NCBI RefSeq assembly: GCF_020099395.1
Contig: NZ_CP083590.1
Coordinates: forward strand, 248,001 to 312,000
Reading direction: 5' to 3'
Length of the DNA: 64,000 nt
Origin: Streptomyces mobaraensis
GTDB lineage: Bacteria > Actinomycetota > Actinomycetes > Streptomycetales > Streptomycetaceae
Both the position numbers and the translations under genes were made by a program. Each line of letters begins with the position of its first letter. The first letter of the stretch is position 1. A model generated the notes under the pieces. That model saw only the letters and a list, made by a program, of their open reading frames with translations, was not told the origin of the DNA and did no database searches. Shown in pieces: positions 16,934-25,895 of the stretch.

Positions 16934-17581
16934 ATGAGGAATCAGGACACTGCCGTGGTCCGGAGGGGCGGAGCGGTGATCGTCGCCCACCGCTCCCTGC
17001 GGCGGCCGCTGGAGGGGTACGGCGGGAGGACGACCGACGCCTCCCTGTGCTGGCGGTACGTGGACGACGTCGGCGCCGCCGTCCGGGGCTGTGAGGGGGC
17101 GTTCGCGGCCCTGCCCGCGTTCACCCCGCAGCACGCGGCGGTGCTGGCCCGGCTCTCCGCGGCGGACCCCGTCGCCGGGATCGTCGGGGTCGTCGCGGAC
17201 GCGGTGGGCACCCAGACCCACCTGGCGATCCAGAGCGGCGCCAACTGGGTGCTCAACCTCCTGGTGCAGCCCTCCGAGTCCTTCCGCGTCCTGCGGGGAC
17301 TGCTGCTCCAGCACGCCGCGGCCGTCGGCGTCCCGGCCGCCGCCCGGCCCGCGCCGGGATCCGCCGGTTCCGGCGGCGGGGACGCGCCGGTGAGCGCGCT
17401 CTCCGACGAGGAACGGGCGCTGCTGGGCATGCTCCGCGAGCGGGTCCCGGTCGGGGAGATGGCCCGCCGCTTCTACTGCTCCGAGCGGTCGATGTACCGG
17501 CGGATACGGCGCGTGTACGAGGTGCTGGGCGTCGCCAACCGCAAGGAGCTGTGGACCCGGATGCCGTACGGGATCTCCTGA
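16934..17581 (+). CDS. LuxR-type helix-turn-helix regulator
   Basis: This 215-aa protein ends in a GerE/LuxR-like DNA-binding domain: LSDEERALLGMLRERVPVGE, then ARRFYCSERSMYRRIRRVYE and LGVANRKELW. The N-terminal 120 residues match no sensor domain I recognise, and they lack the conserved phospho-acceptor pattern of a receiver. I chose the ATG at 16934 because GGGGGA lies just upstream; an ATG at 16913 has no ribosome-binding site. It may be the pathway activator of the locus and a candidate to bind the TGACAGA element. Confidence 0.75.
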   Translation: MRNQDTAVVRRGGAVIVAHRSLRRPLEGYGGRTTDASLCWRYVDDVGAAVRGCEGAFAALPAFTPQHAAVLARLSAADPVAGIVGVVADAVGTQTHLAIQSGANWVLNLLVQPSESFRVLRGLLLQHAAAVGVPAAARPAPGSAGSGGGDAPVSALSDEERALLGMLRERVPVGEMARRFYCSERSMYRRIRRVYEVLGVANRKELWTRMPYGIS

Positions 17582-17607
17582 ACCGGTACGGCGCGCGCCC
17601 CGCCCGG

Positions 17608-17663
17608 ACGGCGACCGGGTGTACGGCGGCCGGGCGCCCGGCCGCCGTACACCCGGTCGCCGT
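17608..17663 (+). terminator. 56-bp perfect palindrome, terminator of the LuxR-type gene
   Basis: A perfect palindrome spans 17608-17663, with a 28-bp arm centred at 17635/17636. It begins 27 bp after the LuxR-type stop. It would form a very stable GC hairpin, followed by a GAAAA stretch near 17671. Confidence 0.7.
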
Positions 17664-17998
17664 ACACCCGGAAAATGGCAGGCCCTTTCCCGGTCCGCGC
17701 GGGATGGCAGGCGCTCCTGCCAGATTCCCGCCACCCCGGCCGGGGGCACCGGGCATTCCCTTGTCAGGACCGGCCCCGCCGCCCACCATGAATTCCGTCC
17801 GCGGGTGCCGGACCGTGGCGGCCGGCCGATTTCCCGGCATACGCCCGGAGTTGCCCGCCGGTTTCCGCCGCCGGCCTCTGCCCGCTTCCGCCGGGAAGGA
17901 ACGCGGAGACCCCGCCCGCACATCACGTCCCAGACACCGCCGTCCGCCGCCGGTTCTCCGGGCGGCGGACCGCGCGACCCGAACAGGGAGGAGCGTCG

Positions 17999-19216
17999 AT
18001 GACCCTCGCGACCGGTGAGCCGCACTGTATGGATTTACGGAATGCCGTCCGGAACGACCCTTTTCCGGATGCCGCCGGGAAGGTCGCCCGCGACCGCCTC
18101 CTGGCCGAGCTGTCCTCCGCGGTCTTCGCCTCGCTGCCCCGGGCGGACCAGCGCCGCAAAGGGGTGATGTACCTGCGGGGGCTGCTGGGGGCGCCGGGGC
18201 GGAAGTCGGTGCGCAACATCGCGGCGTTCCTCGGGGAGCAGGTCAACGACCAGGGGCTGCACCACTTCGTCAACGACTCCACGTGGGCGTGGGAGCCGAT
18301 GCGCGAGGCCCTGGGCCGCTGCCTGGCGCGGCACGCGGCGCCGCAGGCGTGCGTGCTCCAGCCGATGACGATACCCAAGTCCGGCACCCACTCCGTCGGG
18401 GTGGGCCGGACGTACTCGTGGGAGAGCGGCAAGGCCGTGACCGCCCAGCAGGTGGTCGGGGTGTGGACGGCGTCCGCGGCCGCGACCGTGCCGGTGAACT
18501 GGCGGCTGCACCTGCCGCCCCGCCGGCCCGGTGAGGACGGGGAGGCGGCACCGTACGGGGAGGGGCCGCTCCGGGAGACGCCGGAGCTCTCGGTGGTCCG
18601 GGCGTACCGCGACACCGTCGCGCGCCACCGGCTGCCCCCGGGCCCGGTGGTGCTCAACGGCGAACGGCTCGACGGCGTCGCGGTGACGGCGAGGCTGCGC
18701 GCGGCGGGGGCGACGCAGATCTCGCGGATCCGCCAGGACACCTGGCTGCTGCCGGCCGATCCCGCGCTGCCCGGCTGGGCGGACACCCCGTTGCCGGCCC
18801 GCCGGATCGCCCGGCTGACGCGCGTCGGGCGGCACGGCATGACCCTGGTGACCACCGGCGGCCCGGACATGGCCGAGCTCGTGGCCACCGTGCGGGTGCG
18901 GCTGCCCGCGCTGCCCGACGCGTCGGGACGCCCGCGCGGCGTCGGGGACTTCGTCCTCTTCTGCACCGGGCCCGCCGGCGCGCAGTGGCCGGCCGAACTG
19001 TGGCTCACCGACCTGTCCACCGCCGACCAGGCCGCGCTGCTCCGGCTGGTGTGCCTGGGGCGCGCGGTCGAGACGGCGGGCATGCGCCGCGCCGAGCGGG
19101 TCGGCATCCGCGACTTCGTCGGCCGGTCGTTCGCCGGCTGGCACCGCCACGCCACCCTGGTCTCGGTCGCGCACGCCGTCACCGAACTGGCCGAACGCAC
19201 CGTGCCGGTGGCCTGA
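17999..19216 (+). CDS. IS701-like transposase homologue, probably domesticated
   Basis: This 405-aa protein aligns by eye to IS701-family DDE transposases. Shared blocks are MYLRGLLGAPGRKSVRNIAA, QGLHHFVNDSTW, SGTHSVGVGRTYS, PVNWRLHLP and FVGRSFAGWHRHATLV. The first catalytic Asp (DDTGFPK-like in active members) reads LQPMTIPKSG. The second (ADAGYGD-like) reads VVLNGERLDG. Both key acids are therefore missing, so it is unlikely to transpose. No flanking inverted repeats or target duplication are evident. GGGAGGAG precedes the ATG. It may be a retained DNA-binding regulator or a decaying relic; the intact frame favours retention. Confidence 0.8.
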   Translation: MTLATGEPHCMDLRNAVRNDPFPDAAGKVARDRLLAELSSAVFASLPRADQRRKGVMYLRGLLGAPGRKSVRNIAAFLGEQVNDQGLHHFVNDSTWAWEPMREALGRCLARHAAPQACVLQPMTIPKSGTHSVGVGRTYSWESGKAVTAQQVVGVWTASAAATVPVNWRLHLPPRRPGEDGEAAPYGEGPLRETPELSVVRAYRDTVARHRLPPGPVVLNGERLDGVAVTARLRAAGATQISRIRQDTWLLPADPALPGWADTPLPARRIARLTRVGRHGMTLVTTGGPDMAELVATVRVRLPALPDASGRPRGVGDFVLFCTGPAGAQWPAELWLTDLSTADQAALLRLVCLGRAVETAGMRRAERVGIRDFVGRSFAGWHRHATLVSVAHAVTELAERTVPVA

Positions 19217-19230
19217 GGCCCGGCACGCCG

Positions 19231-19266
19231 CGCGCCCTCCCGCCCGGTCCGGGGCGGGAGGGCGCG
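19231..19266. terminator. Bidirectional hairpin terminator
   Basis: A perfect 15-bp stem (19231-19245 with 19252-19266) closes a 6-nt loop between the convergent transposase-like gene and the small secreted protein gene. Confidence 0.75.
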
Positions 19267-19279
19267 TGGTGACGCGGTG

Positions 19280-19543
19280 TCAGCGCTTGGGCGGCTTGAC
19301 CCAGCCCTTCTTCACGAGCTCGTCGCAGTGCCATTTGGCGTACGAGGCGCTCTCGCCCTTCTTCTTCGCGGCGCTGATGCAGTCGGCGTAGGGGAAGGGG
19401 GGCTGGTCGGCAGGGACGGCGTGGACGACCGGGACGGCCGGCAGGGCCGGCGCGGCCGCCGTCCGGGCCTGGGCGACGGCCGGCAGGGACAGGGCTCCTC
19501 CGATCACGACGACCGCGGCCGATACGACACTCATCCGGTACAC
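19280..19543 (-). CDS. Small secreted protein, unknown function
   Basis: This is an 87-aa protein with an N-terminal signal peptide: hydrophobic core MSVVSAAVVVIGGALSLP, then AVAQA before the likely cleavage site. The mature part has two cysteines, in YADCISAAKKKGE and KWHCDELVKKGW, which could form a disulfide. I chose GTG at 19543 because GGAGGA is 6 nt upstream; an ATG at 19549 abuts the Shine-Dalgarno. Short Cys-pair secreted proteins like this are common in Streptomyces with unknown role. Confidence 0.68.
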   Translation of the reverse strand: MYRMSVVSAAVVVIGGALSLPAVAQARTAAAPALPAVPVVHAVPADQPPFPYADCISAAKKKGESASYAKWHCDELVKKGWVKPPKR

Positions 19544-19694
19544 AGGCATTCCTCCGCTTTTCGTCTTCCTGAACAGCCTGGACGGGGTGTAACCCGTCAC
19601 CGCTCAACGAGCCCGGCCGGGCGGGGAAACGCTTCGCCCGGCCGTTCGGGGTTCGAAGAGGGGCCGCCCCGCGGAGGGATCCCGTGCCCGGGCG

Positions 19695-20468
19695 CTAGCC
19701 GGCCAGGGCCCGGTCGGCCACGCGGTCCCGCATGGTGGCGATGACGTCGTCGCGGTCGTACAGGACGCGCCGCCCCTCCTTGCGCCGGCCCCAGCCGTGG
19801 GTGCTGGCCAGCCAGTAGACGGTGCCGGAGGCGACACGCCAGCGGACGGAGATCTCCTGGGCGGTGAAGCCCGCGCCCGGGCCGGGGCGTTCGCCGCGCG
19901 GGCCCAGGGTGTGCCACACCTCCGGCGACCAGGTGTGGCCGGAGTCGGCGGAGCAGACGATGGCGGCCTCGCCGGCGGCGGTGCGGGTGCCCAGCCGGGC
20001 GGCCAGCCGGCCGGGGCACCCCGGCCGGACGCAGGCGCCGACGACGACGTGCCGGTCGCGGTGGCCGGAGAGCGCGGACCAGGCGGCCCGGACCAGCTCG
20101 CCGGTCTCGGCGGCGAGGTCGGCGGAGGCCGGGTGGGCCGCCAGCCAGTCGGCGTGCCGGGCGAGGAAGGCGGTCAGCGCGGCGGTGTCGCGGGCCGGGG
20201 CGGCGACGCCGCGCTGCTCGCGGACCAGGGCCGCCCACCCGGTCAGCACCGACCGGATGTCGGCCCTGGCGTCCAGGACCCGGGTGTCGAGCGGGATGCC
20301 GGGCGAGCCGCGCTCGCTGACCTTTTCGACGGCTCTGCGAGGACGGGTGAGGGCGCCGGCCAGCTCGTCGTACAGCCACCGCAGGACGGCCAGGTCCTTG
20401 AGCAGACGGCGGCGGGCCGGGGCGGTGTCGGCCGGGGCCGGGGCGGGTGGCATCGGGGCGTGCGGCAT
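19695..20468 (-). CDS. OvmZ-like putative DNA-binding protein
   Basis: This 257-aa cytosolic protein has a C-terminal winged-helix/MerR-like segment: FTAQEISVRWRVASGTVYWL, then HGWGRRKEGRRVLYDRDDVI. The middle contains VVVGACVRPGCPGRLAARLG, a Cys-x-x-x-x-Cys element that might belong to a small zinc site. It resembles the OvmZ group found beside some aromatic polyketide clusters and in phage-like islands. Its role is unknown; DNA binding is inferred from the C-terminus. The didomain aromatase gene lies divergently. Confidence 0.6.
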   Translation of the reverse strand: MPHAPMPPAPAPADTAPARRRLLKDLAVLRWLYDELAGALTRPRRAVEKVSERGSPGIPLDTRVLDARADIRSVLTGWAALVREQRGVAAPARDTAALTAFLARHADWLAAHPASADLAAETGELVRAAWSALSGHRDRHVVVGACVRPGCPGRLAARLGTRTAAGEAAIVCSADSGHTWSPEVWHTLGPRGERPGPGAGFTAQEISVRWRVASGTVYWLASTHGWGRRKEGRRVLYDRDDVIATMRDRVADRALAG

Positions 20469-20665
20469 CGGGGCTCCATGGGGGCGGCGCGGGTGGGGTC
20501 GTGCGACTGGGCCCGAGCCTGCCGGAGCCGGTTACCGGCCGGGTACCGGTCCGTTCCCGTCCCGTTCCCGCCGTTCCCGGTCCCGGTTCCCGGTCCCGCT
20601 CCCCCGCCTGCGGCGCCTCCCGGGGCACCGCCCCGCGGAAGCAGCCCCTCCACGCCAAGGCGGTC

Positions 20666-20694
20666 TTGACACCGGGTTCATGAACCAAGACGAT
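20666..20694 (+). promoter_or_regulatory. Putative promoter with palindrome in the spacer
   Basis: TTGACA (20666-20671) is followed 17 bp later by GACGAT (20689-20694). The perfect palindrome GGTTCATGAACC (20675-20686) lies in the spacer, a classic repressor position. It points at the aromatase gene about 370 bp downstream. The 600-bp gap 20469-21064 holds no other gene I can support. Confidence 0.42.
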
Positions 20695-21064
20695 GCCCAC
20701 CACACTGGTGCCCCTGCACCCTCCGCACCGGGACGGGGACGGACCGACGCCGCCCGCCCCGGCCGCGCCTTCCCCCGGGCGGCGCGGGGCGGACGTGCCG
20801 GGCCGGACCCCGCCGCCCGTTCACCGGCCCCGGGGGCCGCGCCCCGTACCCCCGTTCACACCGGGCACCACTCCCGTACCGCCCCCGCTCGCGGCGACGC
20901 CCGCGCCCCGGCCGCGTCCCGAGCCGCGAGCCGTCGTGCCCGCGCGCCCGCCGGCCGCGCGGGCGGGCACCCCGGCGGCCGCCACCGGCCCGTCCCGCCC
21001 CGGTCCGCCGGCGCGGTCCGGGCCGGGTGCCGGCCGTCCACGGACTCGAAGGAGACTGACGACG

Positions 21065-22024
21065 ATGGCAGGAGAGGACCGGCGCGGAGCCGAGCACACC
21101 ATGACCGTGCGGGCTCCCGTCGACCGGGTCTACGGGCTGGTGGCCGCGGCCGAGGACTGGCCGCGGGTCTTCCCGCCGCTGGTGCACGTCGACTGCCTCG
21201 AACGGACCGGCCGCCGGGACGTGATCCGGGTGTGGGCGGTCGCCGACGGCGAGCCGCGCGGCTGCGTCTCGCGCCGCGTCCTGGCGCCGGACCGGCGGTG
21301 CATCGGCTTCCGGCAGGAGGTGCCGGCGCCGCCGGTGGCCTTCCTCGGCGGCCGGTGGGAGTTCGAACCGGTCTCGGCCCGGGAGTGCCGGGTGCGGCTG
21401 TGGCACGAGTACCGGGCCGTCGACGACGATCCGCGGCAGCTCGCCCGGATCGGCCGGACGGTGGTGCGCCGGGCCCGGGCCGAGCTGGAGGCACTGCGCC
21501 GCAGCGCCGAACTGGGCGTGCGGGGCAACGAGTTGCTGCTGTCCTTCGAGGACAGCGTCCGCATCGCCGGTTCGGCCGGCGACGTCTACGCCTTCGTCCG
21601 CGAGGCGCAGCTGTGGTCGGAGCGGCTGCCGTCGGCCGGCGGCGCGGCGGCGGTGCTGGCCGCGGGGGCGTGGGGGCGGACGCCGTGCGGGCGGGGGCGG
21701 GCGGCGGTCGACGGCCGCGACGCGGGGCGGAACGACACGGTCCGGGTGTGCTTCCCGCCGCGGCGCATCGTCTTCAAGCAGACGCGGCTGCCCGCGCTGC
21801 TCAGCCTGCACACGGGCAGTTGGCTGTTCACACCGTGCGGGGACGGGGTGACGGCCACCTCCCGGCACACCGTCGCGGTCGATCCGGCGGCCATCGGCGC
21901 GGTGCTCGGCGAGGGCGCCGGCGTGGCACAGGCCAAGGACGTCGTCCGCAGTGTGCTGGGCACCGACAGCCGGCTGACGCTGCGCTACGCCAAGGAGTAC
22001 GCGGAGGCGCGCTGTCTCCGCTGA
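21065..22024 (+). CDS. Didomain aromatase/cyclase (SRPBCC x2)
   Basis: This 319-aa protein has two tandem SRPBCC domains. The first begins HTMTVRAPVDRVYGLVAAAE and contains WPRVFPPLVHVD; the second begins FEDSVRIAGSAGDVYAFVRE and ends QAKDVVRSVLGTDSRLTLRY. The didomain layout matches aromatase/cyclases of type II polyketide systems, which dehydrate and aromatise the first ring of a poly-beta-keto chain. AAGGAG lies 10 nt before the ATG at 21065; the upstream open frame to 20693 is Pro/Arg-rich noise. No ketosynthase or acyl carrier protein is in the window, so it is an orphan here. Confidence 0.83.
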   Translation: MAGEDRRGAEHTMTVRAPVDRVYGLVAAAEDWPRVFPPLVHVDCLERTGRRDVIRVWAVADGEPRGCVSRRVLAPDRRCIGFRQEVPAPPVAFLGGRWEFEPVSARECRVRLWHEYRAVDDDPRQLARIGRTVVRRARAELEALRRSAELGVRGNELLLSFEDSVRIAGSAGDVYAFVREAQLWSERLPSAGGAAAVLAAGAWGRTPCGRGRAAVDGRDAGRNDTVRVCFPPRRIVFKQTRLPALLSLHTGSWLFTPCGDGVTATSRHTVAVDPAAIGAVLGEGAGVAQAKDVVRSVLGTDSRLTLRYAKEYAEARCLR

Positions 22025-22042
22025 ACGGCCCTCCTGTAGTGG

Positions 22043-25000
22043 TCAGTTGGGGGAAGGGGCGAAGGGGGCGGCCCGGGGGACGCGGGACTTGGCGATGCCG
22101 TCCAGGGCCAGCACCAGTTCGCTGCGCAGGCCGGTGTACCGGGCCAGGCGGCGGGCCTGCTGGTGGTGACGGCGGGCCAGGTCGAGGTCGCCGCGGGCGC
22201 GGTGCACCGCGCCCAGGACGTTGTGCACGGTGGCGGCGAGGGCCGGGCGGCGCACGGTGCGCAGCAGTCCCAGGGCGGCGTGGCCGGCGCGCAGGGCCTC
22301 GATGTGGCGGCCCTGGCGGCGGTAGACGTCGGCGTAGCGGGCGAGGACGACCGCCTGGCCGTGCGGGGTGACGATGCGGTGGGCGAGCGCGGACGCCTCC
22401 GCCAGCCGGCGCAGCGCCGTGTCGAAGGCGCCGGCCGCCGCGTGCGCGGCGGCCTCGCCGGTCAGCCCGGTGATCTCGCCGTGCGCGTCGCCGGCCGTCC
22501 TGCTCCCGAGCGTGACCAGGCGGCTGGTCTGCAGCGCCTCGGCGTGCCGGCCCAGGGCGCTCTGCGCGGTGCCGAGGCAGGCGAGGGCGGTGCCCTCCTC
22601 GCCGCCGGGGCCGGAGCGGGAGCCGGTGCCGCTGAGCAGGGCGAGAGCGCGGTGCAGGAAGTCGATGGCCTCCTCGTAGCGGCCGAGGGTGGTGGAGAAC
22701 ATGCTGATCCGGCTGAGGCACAGGGCGGTGCCCGGCCCGTCGTCCAGCTCCTCGGCGAGGGCCAGCGCCTCCTGGGCGCTCTCCAGGCCCTCGGCGACGC
22801 GGCCGAGGTGCCAGCACGCGGCGGCCAGGTCGGTGAGGGCGGTCAGCCGCCGCTCGTGGTCGCCCAGGCGGCGGGCGGCGGCCGCGGCGACGCCGAGCAC
22901 CCGGCGTTCGTCCTCGGTGTGGCCGCGCAGCCGGAGGCAGGGGGCCAGCGCGAGGGCCAGCCGGACGGCGTGCCGGTCGAGGCCCCGCTCGTCGGCGAGG
23001 GCCAGGGCGGACAGCAGGCCGGGCCGCTCGGCCTGGAACCAGGCCAGGGCGGCGGGTTCGTCGGCGAGCGGCTCGTCGGCCGGGGCGACGGCGGGTACGG
23101 GGGGCCGGGCGGGGGCGTCGATCAGTTGGGCGGCACGGGTCGCGGTGCGCAGGTAGTGGTCGAGGAGCCGGTGCACCGCCCGGTGGGCGGTCGCGGGCGG
23201 CGGCGCGGCGGGGTGGTGGCGGGCGAGGAGGCGCACCAGTTCGTGGAAGGCGTAGCGGCCCGGGGTGTGCTGGGTGAGCAGGTGGGCGTCGAGGAGGTCC
23301 TCCAGCAGCGCCTCGGCGGCGGCCGGGGAGGTGCCGGTGAGGACGGCGGCGGTCCCGGCGTCGAAGTCGGGCCCGGGGTGCAGGCCGAGCAGGTGGAAGA
23401 AGCGCTGGTGGGGGGTGGGCAGGGCGGTGCGGGACAGGTCCAGGGCGGTGGCGACCGCGCGGTGTTCGGTGACCAGCCCGGCGAGGCGGGTGGACTCGTC
23501 GCGGAGCCGGTCGTTGAGGGCGGCGATCGTCCACTGGGGGCGGTTGCGCAGCCGGCCGGCGGCGACGCGGAGGGCCAGCGGGAGGCGTCCGCACAGGGTC
23601 ACGAGGTCGGCCGCCGCCTCCGGTTCCGCGCGCGGCCGGTCGCGGCCGAGGAAGGCGCCCAGCAGGCGCAGGGCGTCGCCCGGCGGGGGCAGTTGGAGGC
23701 TGAGGTGGACCGCGCCGTCCAGCGCGGAGAGGCGCGGGCGGCCGGTGACGAGCACCAGGCAGCCCGGGGTGCCGGGGATGAGCGGCCGGACCTGTTCGGA
23801 GGCGGCGGCGTTGTCGATCAGCAGCAGCAGACGGCGGCCGGCCGTGACCGCCCGCCACAGCTGCTCCCGGTCGGTACGCCCCGGGGGCAGCTGCCGGTCG
23901 GGCACGCCGACCGCCCGCAGCAGGACGCCCAGGGCGGTGTGCGGGGTCATGGGGGTGCGGTCGGCGGTGAAACCGTGCAGATCGAGGAAGATCTGCCCGT
24001 CCGGGTAGTGCGGGGCGAGGCGGTGGGCGGCGTGGACGGCCAGCGCCGTCTTGCCGACCCCGGCCATGCCGTCGACCGCCAGGACCGGCGTCGGCCGGTC
24101 CGGCTCCCGGGTGGCGTGCGCGAGCAGCCGGCGGGTCTCCTCCTCCCTGCCGGTGAAGTCGGGCAGGTCATGAGGCAGGGAACGCGGCGGGACGGGCCCG
24201 GGGCAGGGGGCCGGGGGCAGGACGGGCAGGGGGTACGAGCCAGGGGGCGGGACCGCCGCCGGGTCCGGGTGCGGGCCGGAAGTCGGGTACGAGTCCCCCT
24301 GCGGGACGGGCGCGGTGTACGCGGCCGGGCACTCGGCCGCGGGGTGCGGGCCCAGGGACGTCAGGGGTGCGGAGTGGGCGGCCGGATACGCGCCCGGCTG
24401 TGGGACGGGTGCGGAGTGGGCGGCCGGATACGCGCCCGGCTGTGGGACGGGTGCGGAGTGCGCGGTCGGACGCGGGCCGGGAGTCGGGTACGAGCCCGCC
24501 TGCGGGAGAGGCCCGGAGTACGCGTCCGGTCGCGGGTCGGCCGCCGGGTGCGGGCCCAAGGACGGAATCGCCGCCGGGTACGGACCCGGAGGCGGTACTG
24601 GCGCGGGGTACGCGTCTGGCCGCGGGCCGGAGGTCGGGTGCGGGTCGAGCGCCCGATACAAGCCGGGGTCCGGCACGGACGCCGCCGGCGCGGGCGCCGG
24701 TACGCGTCCGTCCGGGCCTGCGGCCGGTGCCGGCCGGGAGTTGCCGGCGTACGGCGCGGCGCCGCTCCCGGCGCCCGGCGCGTGGCCGGCCCCGGCGTAC
24801 GGCGCTCGCCCGCCCCCCTCGCCCGGCGCGTGGCCGGCCGAGCCGTGCGGCACGGCGGCGCCCCGGTCGTCCGCGCCGGGGAACTCGCCCGGGCCGGGGG
24901 CCCGGTGGGGCTGCTCGGGGAGGGCCGGGGGCGGCGCGGGGCGCCCGCCCCGCGGCGTTCCGCCGTGCAGGGCGGGCTCGTTGCGCAGGATCTGCTCGTA

Positions 25001-25720
25001 GCGCAGCGTGGCCTCGGGCCCGGGGTCGATGCCGAGCTGCTCGGCGAGCAGGTGGCGGAGCTGGTGGTAGACGCGCAGGGCGTCGGCCTGCCGGCCCGTC
25101 CGGCAGAGGGCCACCATCAGCAGGGCGGCCGGTGATTCGCGCAGCGGGTGTTCCGCGACGAGGGAGCGCAGCCCGGCGACCGCCTCCTCCGTGCGGCCCT
25201 GTTCCAGGCGCAGTTCCAGCAGGCGTTCGCGTGCGCCGAGTTGGCGGTCCTCCAGCATCGTCGCCGCGGCCGCCAGGAGCGGGCTGCGGCCCTCGGGCAG
25301 GGCGCGGCCCCGGTAGAGGGCGAGGGCGTTCTCCAGGGCGGCGGCCTCCTCGTCGGTGTCCGCCGCCGCGCGGGCCCGGGCGAGGGCCTTCTCGAAGCGC
25401 AGCAGGTCCAGTTGGCCGCCGTCGACCACCATCCGGTAGCCGGGCCCGTCGGTGAGCAGCAGCAGCCGGCCGTCCGGGATGCGGGCCCGCAGCTCCGCCA
25501 CGGCCTTGCGCACCTGGTGTTCGGCCGTCGCGGGAGGGGCGTCCTCCCATACGGCGTCGACCAGCCGCGATAAGGACACGACCCGGTTGGCTTCCAGCAG
25601 CAGCGCCGCCAGTACGGCACGCGCGCGCGGACCGCCCACCTGCAGGCGGTCGTCCCCGTCCCATACCTCAAGTGTGCCCAGTACGCCGAACCGGACAGCA
25701 CTCCCCCGTGAGGCCATCAT
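22043..25720 (-). CDS. AfsR/SARP-family transcriptional regulator with NB-ARC and TPR domains
   Basis: This 1225-aa regulator has a winged-helix OmpR-like DNA-binding domain (about residues 10-100, FGVLGTLEVWDGDDRLQVGG), a bacterial transcriptional activation domain (100-255), a Pro/Gly/Ala/Tyr-rich linker (255-520), an NB-ARC ATPase with P-loop GMAGVGKTALAV and hhGRPRL-type sensor, and C-terminal tetratricopeptide repeats. This is the AfsR layout, pleiotropic or pathway activators that respond to ATP and phosphorylation. The linker is unusually long and repetitive. Its stop lies 18 bp from the convergent aromatase stop. It may control the isocyanide operon divergent to it. Confidence 0.88.
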   Translation of the reverse strand: MMASRGSAVRFGVLGTLEVWDGDDRLQVGGPRARAVLAALLLEANRVVSLSRLVDAVWEDAPPATAEHQVRKAVAELRARIPDGRLLLLTDGPGYRMVVDGGQLDLLRFEKALARARAAADTDEEAAALENALALYRGRALPEGRSPLLAAAATMLEDRQLGARERLLELRLEQGRTEEAVAGLRSLVAEHPLRESPAALLMVALCRTGRQADALRVYHQLRHLLAEQLGIDPGPEATLRYEQILRNEPALHGGTPRGGRPAPPPALPEQPHRAPGPGEFPGADDRGAAVPHGSAGHAPGEGGGRAPYAGAGHAPGAGSGAAPYAGNSRPAPAAGPDGRVPAPAPAASVPDPGLYRALDPHPTSGPRPDAYPAPVPPPGPYPAAIPSLGPHPAADPRPDAYSGPLPQAGSYPTPGPRPTAHSAPVPQPGAYPAAHSAPVPQPGAYPAAHSAPLTSLGPHPAAECPAAYTAPVPQGDSYPTSGPHPDPAAVPPPGSYPLPVLPPAPCPGPVPPRSLPHDLPDFTGREEETRRLLAHATREPDRPTPVLAVDGMAGVGKTALAVHAAHRLAPHYPDGQIFLDLHGFTADRTPMTPHTALGVLLRAVGVPDRQLPPGRTDREQLWRAVTAGRRLLLLIDNAAASEQVRPLIPGTPGCLVLVTGRPRLSALDGAVHLSLQLPPPGDALRLLGAFLGRDRPRAEPEAAADLVTLCGRLPLALRVAAGRLRNRPQWTIAALNDRLRDESTRLAGLVTEHRAVATALDLSRTALPTPHQRFFHLLGLHPGPDFDAGTAAVLTGTSPAAAEALLEDLLDAHLLTQHTPGRYAFHELVRLLARHHPAAPPPATAHRAVHRLLDHYLRTATRAAQLIDAPARPPVPAVAPADEPLADEPAALAWFQAERPGLLSALALADERGLDRHAVRLALALAPCLRLRGHTEDERRVLGVAAAAARRLGDHERRLTALTDLAAACWHLGRVAEGLESAQEALALAEELDDGPGTALCLSRISMFSTTLGRYEEAIDFLHRALALLSGTGSRSGPGGEEGTALACLGTAQSALGRHAEALQTSRLVTLGSRTAGDAHGEITGLTGEAAAHAAAGAFDTALRRLAEASALAHRIVTPHGQAVVLARYADVYRRQGRHIEALRAGHAALGLLRTVRRPALAATVHNVLGAVHRARGDLDLARRHHQQARRLARYTGLRSELVLALDGIAKSRVPRAAPFAPSPN
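24366..24460 (-). repeat. 42-bp in-frame tandem repeat within the AfsR-like linker
   Basis: Two perfect 42-bp units (24366-24407 and 24408-24449) plus the first 11 bp of a third encode a 14-residue Ala/Pro/Tyr-rich unit (HSAPVPQPGAYPAA). Looser versions surround it. The length keeps the frame, so copy number can vary without breaking the protein. Confidence 0.75.
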
Positions 25721-25865
25721 GGTTGATCACTGTACGGGATGAATGTCGCGGTCAGGAGAGAATTTCGGACAGACAATCGACCGTGACGCGCCACCGGGAA
25801 CGGTGGCCGGGTGGCGTAGGGGCGGTGGAGCGGCCGGCAACGGCCGGGGCTCCCGGGCGAGTTCC

Positions 25866-25895
25866 TTGACAGCCCCACCACGCGCCAAGAATACT
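25866..25895 (+). promoter_or_regulatory. Putative promoter of the isocyanide operon
   Basis: TTGACA (25866-25871) and AATACT (25890-25895) are separated by 18 bp, a good housekeeping-sigma promoter pointing at the nucleotidyltransferase gene, with a leader of about 285 nt. The gap 25721-26185 also holds a hairpin, CCACCG/CGGTGG with a GGAA loop, at 25791-25806. I see no gene in it. Confidence 0.55.

Noticed and set aside
17999..19216. Active insertion sequence
   Set aside because: The two catalytic aspartates are replaced and I see no flanking inverted repeats or target-site duplication.
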